Shown: piece by piece, positions 33,497-41,648 of the stretch
How positions within the stretch are numbered: the stretch's first letter is position 1
How the letters are laid out: each line of letters begins with the position of its first letter
Position numbers and translations under genes: made by a program
DNA from: Pedobacter caeni
Lineage (GTDB): Bacteria > Bacteroidota > Bacteroidia > Sphingobacteriales > Sphingobacteriaceae
Direction: 5' to 3'
Assembly (NCBI RefSeq): GCF_900129215.1
Contig: NZ_FQUQ01000002.1
Coordinates: forward strand, 1,116,001 to 1,180,000
DNA: 64,000 nucleotides
The notes under the pieces: model-generated
What the model was told of the DNA's origin: nothing
The model's input: only the letters and a program-made list of their open reading frames with translations
The model's database searches: none

Positions 33497-34777
33497 TTAT
33501 TGCAAGGTTCCAATCGCCTTTTTGTACCTGGATTCACTCAGTTTAAAAGCTGTTTTTGCATCAATGATATCAGAAAGTGCCTGTTGCCATAGGACCTGTG
33601 CCTCCAATACATCCTGACCAATCACTGTACCTGCCTTAAACCTGTCGTTATTTAGTCTTAAATTCTCCTCTGCCTGAACCAAAGATTTTTGACTGAGTCC
33701 GATCTGCTGAAGGGACTGTTTCAGTTCCAGATAGGAATGCTGAATCTCCAGATTGATCGTTTCTTTGGCTTCATCCAGCTCCAGTCTTTGTGCACTGGCC
33801 TTAAATTGTTGTTCTTTTACTTTTTGTTTCCGGTTTCCCCAATCAAATATTGGAATGTTGACACTCAGTAGTCCATAAAATGAAGCCATGCCATTATTTC
33901 CATTGGAAAAATTGATTTTTTTACCAGCCGCATAGAGGCCATTTGCGCTTAGTGCGACAGTAGGCTTCCGATCTGCGTTCAGAATTTTACTTTGTAATTC
34001 CTGGATTTCAACAGCCTTGTTCAGCATTTGGATCTCAGGGCGTGCTGCGGTGGCAATGGTGATGTTTTCCATCAGGCCAACGGCGTGTTCCTGCTCCGGA
34101 TTATCTTTAACTTCCAGATGACTTTCTGCTATACCGGTTAGCTGAGCAAGGTTTAATCTGGCCATGGTGATCCCGTTTAAGGCTTTAGTCAGGTTCAATT
34201 CAGCCTGATTCAGCTGAACCTGTACCCTTAGGAGGTCATTCTTGTAAATTAAGCCTACCTGGTAAGAATTGTTCAGGTCCTTAAGCAAGGAGGTCAACAG
34301 CCTGATGTATTCCTGGGCGAGCACTCTTTTCTCCTTCATGTTAACCAGTTGCCAGTAGGCACTTTCGGTCTGAAGCAGGACTTCTGTTATGGTAAGGCTC
34401 TTTTGCGCATTTTGTAAGTCCAGCATGGAGGCGCTGCTCTGCTTGGTATAACTGATCTTTCTGCCGGCATAGATGACCTGGTTTAATCCCAGGGTACTGC
34501 TTGCACTCCATTCGGGCAGCAGGGTGTTGAATGGCTTAGCGACATACAGGCCACTTATTTTTCCATCCAGAACAGGCTTGTCTAAAGTTTGGGCTGCAAG
34601 CTTTGCAGATCTGGCGGCTTCCACCTGTTGCTGCATTCTTTTGATCTTTTTATTGTTTTCCAATGCCATTTCTTTGGCTTCAGTCAGGGAAATGATGCCT
34701 TCCTGAGCCATACTGCTGAAGGAGGTCATACTCATGGCAACAGCACCCAGGGCAAAGAGGTATTTTCTTAAATTCAT
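33497..34777 (-). CDS. TolC-family outer membrane protein of an RND pump
   Basis: This 426-residue outer-membrane channel component starts with a signal peptide (MNLRKYLFALGAVAMSMTSFS, cleavage near SSMAQ). The two TolC repeats are visible: coiled-coil helices around ALENNKKIKRMQQQVEAAR and QVGLIYKNDLLRVQVQLNQA, and the second repeat around RPEIQMLNKAVEIQELQ and DRFKAGTVIGQDVLEAQ. It is the last gene of a leftward operon after the RND pump (97-base gap). Together with the pump and adaptor it forms a tripartite efflux system. The closing stem-loop of the operon is unclear. Confidence 0.92.
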   Translation of the reverse strand: MNLRKYLFALGAVAMSMTSFSSMAQEGIISLTEAKEMALENNKKIKRMQQQVEAARSAKLAAQTLDKPVLDGKISGLYVAKPFNTLLPEWSASSTLGLNQVIYAGRKISYTKQSSASMLDLQNAQKSLTITEVLLQTESAYWQLVNMKEKRVLAQEYIRLLTSLLKDLNNSYQVGLIYKNDLLRVQVQLNQAELNLTKALNGITMARLNLAQLTGIAESHLEVKDNPEQEHAVGLMENITIATAARPEIQMLNKAVEIQELQSKILNADRKPTVALSANGLYAAGKKINFSNGNNGMASFYGLLSVNIPIFDWGNRKQKVKEQQFKASAQRLELDEAKETINLEIQHSYLELKQSLQQIGLSQKSLVQAEENLRLNNDRFKAGTVIGQDVLEAQVLWQQALSDIIDAKTAFKLSESRYKKAIGTLQ

Positions 34778-34874
34778 ATCTTATAGCTTAATAAATCGGC
34801 CCATTGATACCGCTGCCCTGTTTTATCATAAATCAATCAAAACATCTCATTCAGGACAGCAGTTCAAGGGTTTG

Positions 34875-37800
34875 TTAAAGGACTTCCCCGTGTATCGGTT
34901 TATATAGGATTTCGTCTTCCGGGTCAGGTTGGATTAAAGCACTTTCCTCTTCTTTTTCCGGTCGGATAAATTGGTTGTACAGGACAGGCACCACAAACAG
35001 GGTGAGGATCATGGATACGATCAGACCAAAGGCCAGCACACTTCCCAGTGGCGCCCACATTGGTGATTTGCTCAGGATCATTGGGAATACGCCAACTGCC
35101 GCGGCCGAAGAGGTGAGAAAGATCGGTCTCATCCGGCGTTTGGCAGCAGCCAGCGAGGCTGCTTTGATCTTATAACGGTGGTCTCTGATGAGCTCGTCTG
35201 TATAGTCAACAAGGATAATTCCGTTTCGGACCACAATTCCGATTAAGCTGATGATGCCCATGAAGGCAGTAAGGCCGAGTGGGTTTCCGGTAATGAACAG
35301 CCCGAAAAATGCCCCGAGTAAACTCAGTGGAAATGTAGCCAGCACGATCAGTGATTTTCCAAGGTGTTTAAACTGGAACAACAGTGTCAGGAAAATCAAA
35401 ATGATACTTACCCCAAGGCAGACCATCATCCCGGGCTGATTGTCGGCACTGGCTTCTTCATCACCACCATATCCAAGCGTTATTCCTTTGGGAAGGGCTA
35501 TCTTTTCAATTTCGGGTTTTACAGCTTTAATGATTCTGGAAGGTTTAATTCCAAGTTGTGCTTCTGAAAGAACGGAAAGCATCTTTAAGCCATTACGGTG
35601 TACCAGTGTTCCGGTATGCCACGCAGGTTCAAGTGTGGCTACTTCTTTTAACGGAACTTTGCCACCATAGGTGGAGCTGATGTGCAGGTTTTCCAGCGCA
35701 CCTGTGTTTTTCCGGCTGACGGAGTCATAACGAAGAAAGATGTCTACGGGTTTATCTCCCTCCCAAAGGGTAGAGACCGAGAATCCTGTCAGCCCGGCAC
35801 CTAGGGTTTGTGTAATGGCCTGATTGGAAATACCCAGCCTGTTCGCTTTATCTTCGTTGATGTTGAGCTTAAGTCCGAAGTAATCTTCTTCACTATCCAG
35901 ACGGACATAATTTGTTCCTTCAGCCTTTTGTAGGATTAGCCTGATTTTTTCTGCCACTCTTTTCTGGTCATTTTCATTATCCCCGATTACCCTGATGGCG
36001 ATCTGCGCTTCATCCTGAAAACTGAGCTGTTTCATCTTGATGTTCCCATCGGGAAGGAAGCCTTCCAGTTGATCAATATAATCTTTCACCATATCGTCGG
36101 ATGCCTGATTGCTTTTTGTACTGATAAATATCTGCGCGTAATTCCGTCGTGGTGTAACCGGGGCATAGGTGGTATGAAAACGGGGGGAGCTCATGCCTAT
36201 GAAACTGGTAATATCCACTACACGGTCGTCTTTCTTCAGGATTTTTTCAAGCTCCTTCACTGCTTGTTCTGTTTTTTCAAGTGATGAGCCTGTAGGCAAC
36301 CAGACTTCCATATTGAACTGATTTCTCTCACTGATAGGGTAAAATTCAGGATCTACTTTTCCGGCAATGAGAACGGCCATCAGAATAGAGCCTATTCCGC
36401 AAAGCATAATGGTCTTAGGCCATCTGAAAGCCCATTCCACCGCAGTGTCAAAACCATTTTGTAACCTGTCCAGCAAACTTTTTTTAATTGGACGATCACT
36501 CATTTTATGTTTTAATCCTTTTTTGATAAAGAGGTAGCACATGTAAGGTGTAAGGAGCAATGCCACCAGAATCGAGTTGATCAGGGCAATGCTGACCGTT
36601 ACCGGTAAGGATGCAGAGAAATCTTTTGCGATTCCTTCCTGGAAAAAGGCCAATGGAGCAAAGGCAAAAATGATGGCCAGGGTAGCGGTAAGAATAGGGA
36701 TAGACAGCTGTTTGGCCGATTGCCATGCGGCGGTCCAGGGGGAGATGCCCTCGTCTAGTTTTTCAATGTAATTATCAACCACCACGATCGCGTCATCCAC
36801 CACCATTCCAATCACAATGATCAATGCGGCAAGGGTAACCTGATGTAATTCCAGTCCCATCATGTTCATCACTCCAAAGGTGACGATGATGGAGATTGGT
36901 GCTGCCAGGGAAGCAACAGTGGCTACACGTAATGGCAATAACAGCATCACCACTACAATTACTGCAACGATAGCCATTCCGAATTCGATCATGAAATGGC
37001 TGATGCTGTCGGCCACAATTTCGGGCTGGTTGACTACGGTTTTGATCTTGACATCCGAAGGGAAGGTTTTCTGAATTTCCGCAATCTTTTCTTCCAGCTT
37101 TTTACCAAACTGAACGATGTTGTTTCCTGCCTGCATGTCGATAGACAGAACCATAGCCTGTTCTTCGCCAATGCGTACATATGCTGATTTTTCCTCAAAA
37201 CGGCGTTCTATGGTAGCAATGTCTTTCAACCTGACCAGAATTCCCTGCGGAGTGGTATAGATGATCTGCTCTGCAACCTCTTTCTCCGATTTATACCTGC
37301 TGTTACTATGAATGGGGATGATATTGCTGGATCCGGGATTCAGTTCTCCGGAATATCCGGTAATGTTCTGCTGTTTCAGCACATTCATCACCACAGCGAG
37401 GTCAAAACCATATTGTTGTAACTTCTGGTCGTTTACATGGAGGTAAAGTTGTTGTTTCTGTACCCCGCTTCTGTTGATCTTGGATACGGTCGGAATGATT
37501 TTCAGCCCATCTTCCAGTTTGTCCAGGTATTTTTCAATTTCTGCATAACTACGTTCAGTGGAGGAAACAGCCAGAATCATGGCAGTTACTTCACTGAAAC
37601 TACTGTTGACAAACGGACCGATCACTCCGGGAGGAAGTTTTGAACGTAAATTTGCGTCCATATCCAGTTGCATCGTATGCCAGAATTTCTTCCTGTCTTT
37701 GATTTCGGAATTCATTTCCACGGTGATGAAGGTTTGTCCCTCCCTGGTCTCAGATTTGGTTTTTTTCTTTTTTACCTCCTCAAATGAGAATAAATATTGC

Positions 37801-38024
37801 TCTATCTTTTTGGTCACTTCCTGCTCCACCTGACGCTCATTTGCTCCAGGATAAAAGGCATAAACCATTGCTACAGGCATGTCAATACGTGGGTTTTCAC
37901 TTCTGGGCATATTGATCAAAGCAGATATGCCGATGAGGAGGAGCAAAGCCGTGACCACAAGTACGACCTGCTTATGTTTCATTGCAGCTTCTAAATAATG
38001 CATTTTTCTTTTTTTATGTGTCAT
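34875..38024 (-). CDS. RND-family efflux pump permease
   Basis: This 1049-residue inner-membrane pump has the AcrB-like layout of two sets of six TM helices with large periplasmic loops. The first TM (about 20-35) leads into the conserved NMPRSENPRIDMP. The TM4 proton-relay motif GMVVDDAIVVVDNY is near residue 410, and the second half carries LIGIVVRNGIILVDYTDEL and RMRPIFLTSSAAAVGVFPM. Length and motifs fit the HAE1 or heavy-metal/hydrophobic RND groups. The loops lack an obvious metal-site Met cluster. The adaptor precedes it by 26 bases and TolC follows. A later Met (38003) is a second possible start. Confidence 0.95.
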   Translation of the reverse strand: MTHKKRKMHYLEAAMKHKQVVLVVTALLLLIGISALINMPRSENPRIDMPVAMVYAFYPGANERQVEQEVTKKIEQYLFSFEEVKKKKTKSETREGQTFITVEMNSEIKDRKKFWHTMQLDMDANLRSKLPPGVIGPFVNSSFSEVTAMILAVSSTERSYAEIEKYLDKLEDGLKIIPTVSKINRSGVQKQQLYLHVNDQKLQQYGFDLAVVMNVLKQQNITGYSGELNPGSSNIIPIHSNSRYKSEKEVAEQIIYTTPQGILVRLKDIATIERRFEEKSAYVRIGEEQAMVLSIDMQAGNNIVQFGKKLEEKIAEIQKTFPSDVKIKTVVNQPEIVADSISHFMIEFGMAIVAVIVVVMLLLPLRVATVASLAAPISIIVTFGVMNMMGLELHQVTLAALIIVIGMVVDDAIVVVDNYIEKLDEGISPWTAAWQSAKQLSIPILTATLAIIFAFAPLAFFQEGIAKDFSASLPVTVSIALINSILVALLLTPYMCYLFIKKGLKHKMSDRPIKKSLLDRLQNGFDTAVEWAFRWPKTIMLCGIGSILMAVLIAGKVDPEFYPISERNQFNMEVWLPTGSSLEKTEQAVKELEKILKKDDRVVDITSFIGMSSPRFHTTYAPVTPRRNYAQIFISTKSNQASDDMVKDYIDQLEGFLPDGNIKMKQLSFQDEAQIAIRVIGDNENDQKRVAEKIRLILQKAEGTNYVRLDSEEDYFGLKLNINEDKANRLGISNQAITQTLGAGLTGFSVSTLWEGDKPVDIFLRYDSVSRKNTGALENLHISSTYGGKVPLKEVATLEPAWHTGTLVHRNGLKMLSVLSEAQLGIKPSRIIKAVKPEIEKIALPKGITLGYGGDEEASADNQPGMMVCLGVSIILIFLTLLFQFKHLGKSLIVLATFPLSLLGAFFGLFITGNPLGLTAFMGIISLIGIVVRNGIILVDYTDELIRDHRYKIKAASLAAAKRRMRPIFLTSSAAAVGVFPMILSKSPMWAPLGSVLAFGLIVSMILTLFVVPVLYNQFIRPEKEEESALIQPDPEDEILYKPIHGEVL

Positions 38025-38050
38025 TACCTGTTCGATTTTTCTTTTTTAAA

Positions 38051-39097
38051 CTACTTTGTATCTCCGGCAAACTTGATGGGGCTTCCATCTTCCAGCCTGG
38101 TATGCCCGCTAAGAATGAGCTGATCTCCGGGCTTTATTCCGGACATAATTACTACCTGATTCCCACTGTTGACTCCGGAGGTTGTAATCCGTTTTTTAAC
38201 AGCTGTCTGTCCGTCTTTAGTGATAAAAACATAATTGATATGGTCAGCATCCCTCAGAATGGCTTGCGCAGGAATAACAATGGTCTCTTTTTTCTTCCCG
38301 GTTTCAATCCGGATATTGGCAATCATTCCGGGCAATAGTTTCCCCTCATTGTTGTCTATTTTGATTTTGACCTCATAAGTCCTGGAGGAGGTCTCGGCCC
38401 TTGGATTAATGATGGTTATCTTACCTGTAAGCTTTTTGTTCAGAACAGGAACCTCAACTATGGCATTTACCCCTTTAGAGAGGCTGCTGATTTCACTTTC
38501 TGTGACCGAGGCCCTGGCATATACCTGATCTGTTTTTACCAGGGTCAGGACCGGTACTCCCGGAGCGGCAGAAGCACCGGTTTCCGTGATTTTTTCAGTT
38601 ACAATGCCGGTAAAAGGAGCGTATAGCCTGGTATCTGCCATTCTTTTGCCAGCCATGCTTTTGTTGGCCCCGGCCTGTGCCATTGCCGATTTTGCGGAAA
38701 TAAAATCTCTTTCCGGCAGACTTCCTTTCTGATACAGCTCATTCAACCTTTTAAAGTTATCGGCTGCCTGATCGTAAACTGCTGTGGCAATTTCTAATGC
38801 ACTTTGATAGTCGTTGGTTTCTATGCTGGCCAGTAATTGCCCTTTTCTGATGTGCTGGCCTTCCTGTACTGCTATCGAAGTGATCCTGCCGGGGATGCTG
38901 AATCCAAGGGAAACGGTATTGTCGGCTTCTATTGATCCGCTGTAATCGAACTGCTCTTCACTTTCCTGCATTTGTACTTCTGCAATGCTTACCCTGGAAG
39001 CAGTTACATTCGTTGCTTTATGTTGCTCCGCCCCACAGCTACTCATTAGGGCTGCGATGAGCAGGAAGGATAGGGGATTTCTTGATAATCGTGTCAT
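38051..39097 (-). CDS. RND periplasmic adaptor subunit (MFP) lipoprotein
   Basis: This 348-residue adaptor has a lipoprotein signal (MTRLSRNPLSFLLIAALMSSC, Cys21). The first lipoyl half is VSLGFSIPGRITSIAVQEGQ, followed by a short alpha-hairpin (about 105-150). The returning half is TRLYAPFTGIVTEKITETG, and the beta-barrel and membrane-proximal domains are around LPGMIANIRIETGKKKETIVIP. This links the RND pump to the TolC channel. It starts 37 bases after the end of the degenerate SDR gene and is followed by the pump gene, so all four genes are probably co-transcribed. Confidence 0.92.
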   Translation of the reverse strand: MTRLSRNPLSFLLIAALMSSCGAEQHKATNVTASRVSIAEVQMQESEEQFDYSGSIEADNTVSLGFSIPGRITSIAVQEGQHIRKGQLLASIETNDYQSALEIATAVYDQAADNFKRLNELYQKGSLPERDFISAKSAMAQAGANKSMAGKRMADTRLYAPFTGIVTEKITETGASAAPGVPVLTLVKTDQVYARASVTESEISSLSKGVNAIVEVPVLNKKLTGKITIINPRAETSSRTYEVKIKIDNNEGKLLPGMIANIRIETGKKKETIVIPAQAILRDADHINYVFITKDGQTAVKKRITTSGVNSGNQVVIMSGIKPGDQLILSGHTRLEDGSPIKFAGDTK

Positions 39098-39133
39098 GAT
39101 ATATATTTATGATTTTATGTTTTATGGATGGGG

Positions 39134-39811
39134 TTACAGGCAGATGAAAGCTTGTTCATGAGGAGGATAGGCTTCTGAAAAAATATCCAGTATGTACCTG
39201 CCGATCAGTCCTGGAGCATCCCTTTCTTTTGAGGCGTTTTGTGTTTCTTCTTCAAGAAATAAGTGGTAATAATTGGTTTTAATCCTGTTTCTTTCTTCAG
39301 ACACAAGTTCGGCGATGTGCGTTTGTACATTCAGGAGAAACTGATCTGCCGGACGGAGGGATTTCTGGGTATAGTTTTGCGTCATGGCAACGTACATACA
39401 GCTGGTATTTCTCTTGTGGGTAAGAAAAATCTGCGAACAGATCAGACATGGGGTCAATTCGTTTGCTGTTGTTTTCTTCAGTTCCGATATTTCTACATCA
39501 GTGAAAAAGGAATAACTTTTCGTATCATTTTCGACAATAGTAACAATCAGATCTACCTCCATAAAGATCTTTTTCAGCATTTCAGAAACTACAGTTGTCC
39601 TGTTGAAAATAACATCTGTCAAAAAGGTAATGAGTTTACCGGTCCTGATGTCTTTTACATAGGCTTCCAGCTGCATCAGCTTTTCCATGCTGAATGCGGG
39701 CACAATAACGGTGGCACTTTCCAACAGAAAGGACTGGACAATGTCTTTTCCGATGTCGGTAGTGCCGTCGATAATAAATATTTTTTTATGATGTAATTGC
39801 TCAGTCCTCAT
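39134..39811 (-). CDS. Degenerate short-chain dehydrogenase-like protein
   Basis: This 225-residue protein resembles an SDR at the N-terminus: KKIFIIDGTTDIGKDIVQSF gives the beta1-loop-alpha of a Rossmann fold, though the usual TGxxxGIG is altered to DGTTDIG. No Y-x-x-x-K catalytic pair can be seen at the expected place; the region reads MYVAMTQNYTQKSL. It is probably a non-catalytic or highly diverged SDR relative. It is the first gene of the RND-pump operon, 37 bases before the adaptor, so its function may relate to pump control. The family call is moderately secure, the function is not. Confidence 0.6.
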   Translation of the reverse strand: MRTEQLHHKKIFIIDGTTDIGKDIVQSFLLESATVIVPAFSMEKLMQLEAYVKDIRTGKLITFLTDVIFNRTTVVSEMLKKIFMEVDLIVTIVENDTKSYSFFTDVEISELKKTTANELTPCLICSQIFLTHKRNTSCMYVAMTQNYTQKSLRPADQFLLNVQTHIAELVSEERNRIKTNYYHLFLEEETQNASKERDAPGLIGRYILDIFSEAYPPHEQAFICL

Positions 39812-39911
39812 TGCAGTTCTCTTTTAGGTTCGATGATGCTACAAAGATGAGGGACTGAGCAAGCGTTGGAAAGGGCGTTTTAAGGTGGAAATTGGTCCAA
39901 AAGAGTGATTT

Positions 39912-40544
39912 TTACTTTTTAATATCCATTTCCTGCTGATAACAGTCGATATATTGGGCTAAATGTAATCCGTCACATAGTGCATGGTGTACATGGATAG
40001 AAAGTGGAAGTAAAACCTCCTCTTCCCGGAAGTTAAATTTTCCGAATGCGATTTTTGGAATATAGTCCTGACCGGATGTTGAATAAGCATGTTGCATGCT
40101 GGAAAATTGAATTCCCGGAAGAACGGTATAGTGAATAATGTTCTTCAATTCGGGCCTCATGGTTAAACCTTTTTCCATTTTTACAGCGTTAATAGCGATT
40201 TTAGTCTGTTTCATAAAAAGAGAAAAGTCCTCATAGTATTCAAAATAGGCAAAGCCGAAGGTTTCGTCATCTCTCAGGACAGTTACTGAGCCGGAAATTT
40301 GCTGGTATTCGAATACCAGATCCCGTTCTATCCGGTATTTAAATTCCTTGATTTGTTGAATGGCCTTGAGCGACTTATGCAGGTAAAATAAAAAAAAAGG
40401 AATGTGGTTGGCTTTGCAATAATGATAAGCGTCTGTACAATTCAGCGCTGTGTTGACCCCAAAAAATGGCTGTTCAAATTCCTTAAAGAAATAATAATGA
40501 TCTTTTCTTTTCCAGGTTTTAATATCTATTATAGATTTGTTCAT
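39912..40544 (-). CDS. Chloramphenicol acetyltransferase-like protein
   Basis: This protein of about 210 residues belongs to the type-A CAT family. The C-terminal HVHHALCDGLHL contains the catalytic H-H-x-x-x-D-G motif, with the His near residue 187. The N-terminal WKRKDHYYFFKEFEQPFFG is also typical. The family forms trimers that move acetyl from acetyl-CoA to a hydroxyl. Chromosomal Bacteroidota homologues are common and need not act on chloramphenicol. Met 40544 gives the usual start; an upstream Met at 40568 adds eight unneeded residues. It is divergent from the following AraC gene, 79 bases away, which suggests a regulator-target pair. Confidence 0.85.
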   Translation of the reverse strand: MNKSIIDIKTWKRKDHYYFFKEFEQPFFGVNTALNCTDAYHYCKANHIPFFLFYLHKSLKAIQQIKEFKYRIERDLVFEYQQISGSVTVLRDDETFGFAYFEYYEDFSLFMKQTKIAINAVKMEKGLTMRPELKNIIHYTVLPGIQFSSMQHAYSTSGQDYIPKIAFGKFNFREEEVLLPLSIHVHHALCDGLHLAQYIDCYQQEMDIKK

Positions 40545-40623
40545 GTTTTTCATTTGCACAAATTGCATGATCAGCGGATCTGACCATATGCAGGAACGGA
40601 TTTAAAATTTACCCAAACGGATT

Positions 40624-41592
40624 ATGTATCAAATCGAAGGAAAAGAATTCGCAACATTGCTGAAAAGGGAATTTGTTAAGGGATTTCAGGCAGAGGAAAC
40701 ATCGGCAACTTTAAAGGATAAATTCCAATGTCAGACAAAAAGCCTTCGTAATTCGGATTTTGACATTTTGCATTTTAATGCAGATTTTAAGACTACTGTC
40801 AGGATCAATAAACTGGAGGACACAACGCATGTAAGTTTGCATTTTGAGCTATCGGGTAAGTCAGACGCTTCAATTACAGGGTTTAAAGAAGTGATGTCTA
40901 TGGAAAAGGGCCATTTTAATGTAATGAATTGTGTAGATCCTGTAAGTACCTTTACTTTTCCTGAGCAACAAAAATATGAGTATTTATGTATAGGGCTTAA
41001 ACCAGCGTTTTTCAGGCAGATACTTGCGGAGTGCGGAGATAACTTTCAGGAAATCTATGACCGGACTGCAGGAAATGAATCGTTTTCATTATTTAACCGG
41101 AACAGAAAGATTGACCATTGGCAGCACACCGCACTGGCTCTCCTAAGTACCCCACCCGTTGCCGATGCATTAAAAACAAGCTATATCACCTCTAAAGTAA
41201 AAGAACTTGTTCTTTTAACACTAAACCATGATTTGCAAAATAATAAGGTTAAAGTGGATGACATTTCAACCGTAGATAAAGAGCGGCTGATGAGTTGTAA
41301 AGCCTATCTGTCTGAAAATTTTCTGCATCAATTGACCCTGGGAGAGATCAGCAGGAGCTTTATGTTAAATGAATTCAAGTTAAAAAGAGGTTTCAAAAAA
41401 TTGTTTGGAATTACAGTTTTTGGTTATATCCAGCAACTCAGGCTAAACCACGCATATGTATTGCTGGCTGGCGGAGGCTTTAGTATCGGAGAAATCGCGG
41501 CGATGATAGGTTATACTTCTGATTCTGCGTTTATTCGTGCTTTCGGACAGTATTATGGTCACTCTCCGGGAAAACATAACCTCCGTCTTTAA
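40624..41592 (+). CDS. AraC-family transcriptional regulator
   Basis: This 322-residue protein has an N-terminal region (1-220) of an AraC type I cannot name further. A clear C-terminal DNA-binding domain follows: LTLGEISRSFMLNEFKLKRGFKKLFG for the first HTH and FSIGEIAAMIGYTSDSAFIRAFGQYYGHSPGKH for the second. It is divergent from the CAT-like gene and convergent with a TonB receptor, separated by a strong bidirectional terminator. The operator is not obvious. Confidence 0.9.
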   Translation: MYQIEGKEFATLLKREFVKGFQAEETSATLKDKFQCQTKSLRNSDFDILHFNADFKTTVRINKLEDTTHVSLHFELSGKSDASITGFKEVMSMEKGHFNVMNCVDPVSTFTFPEQQKYEYLCIGLKPAFFRQILAECGDNFQEIYDRTAGNESFSLFNRNRKIDHWQHTALALLSTPPVADALKTSYITSKVKELVLLTLNHDLQNNKVKVDDISTVDKERLMSCKAYLSENFLHQLTLGEISRSFMLNEFKLKRGFKKLFGITVFGYIQQLRLNHAYVLLAGGGFSIGEIAAMIGYTSDSAFIRAFGQYYGHSPGKHNLRL

Positions 41593-41626
41593 AAGAGAAA
41601 ACCGGCTTGAAGACCGGTTTTCTCTT
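41593..41626. terminator. Bidirectional rho-independent terminator
   Basis: A perfect 13-bp stem, AAGAGAAAACCGG (41593-41605) with CCGGTTTTCTCTT (41614-41626), encloses an 8-base loop. It lies between the convergent AraC-type gene and the TonB receptor gene and starts right after the AraC stop codon. Confidence 0.8.
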
Positions 41627-41648
41627 ACTGATATTGATTTTTTATAAC

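Noticed and set aside
34875..38024. Heavy-metal (CusA-type) specificity for the RND pump
   Set aside because: No clear Met-rich metal site was visible by eye, and the adaptor has no obvious metal-binding tail.
39263..39796. Long rightward open frame opposite the SDR-like gene
   Set aside because: Composition typical of an antisense shadow, no domain, and the opposite strand fits the pump operon.
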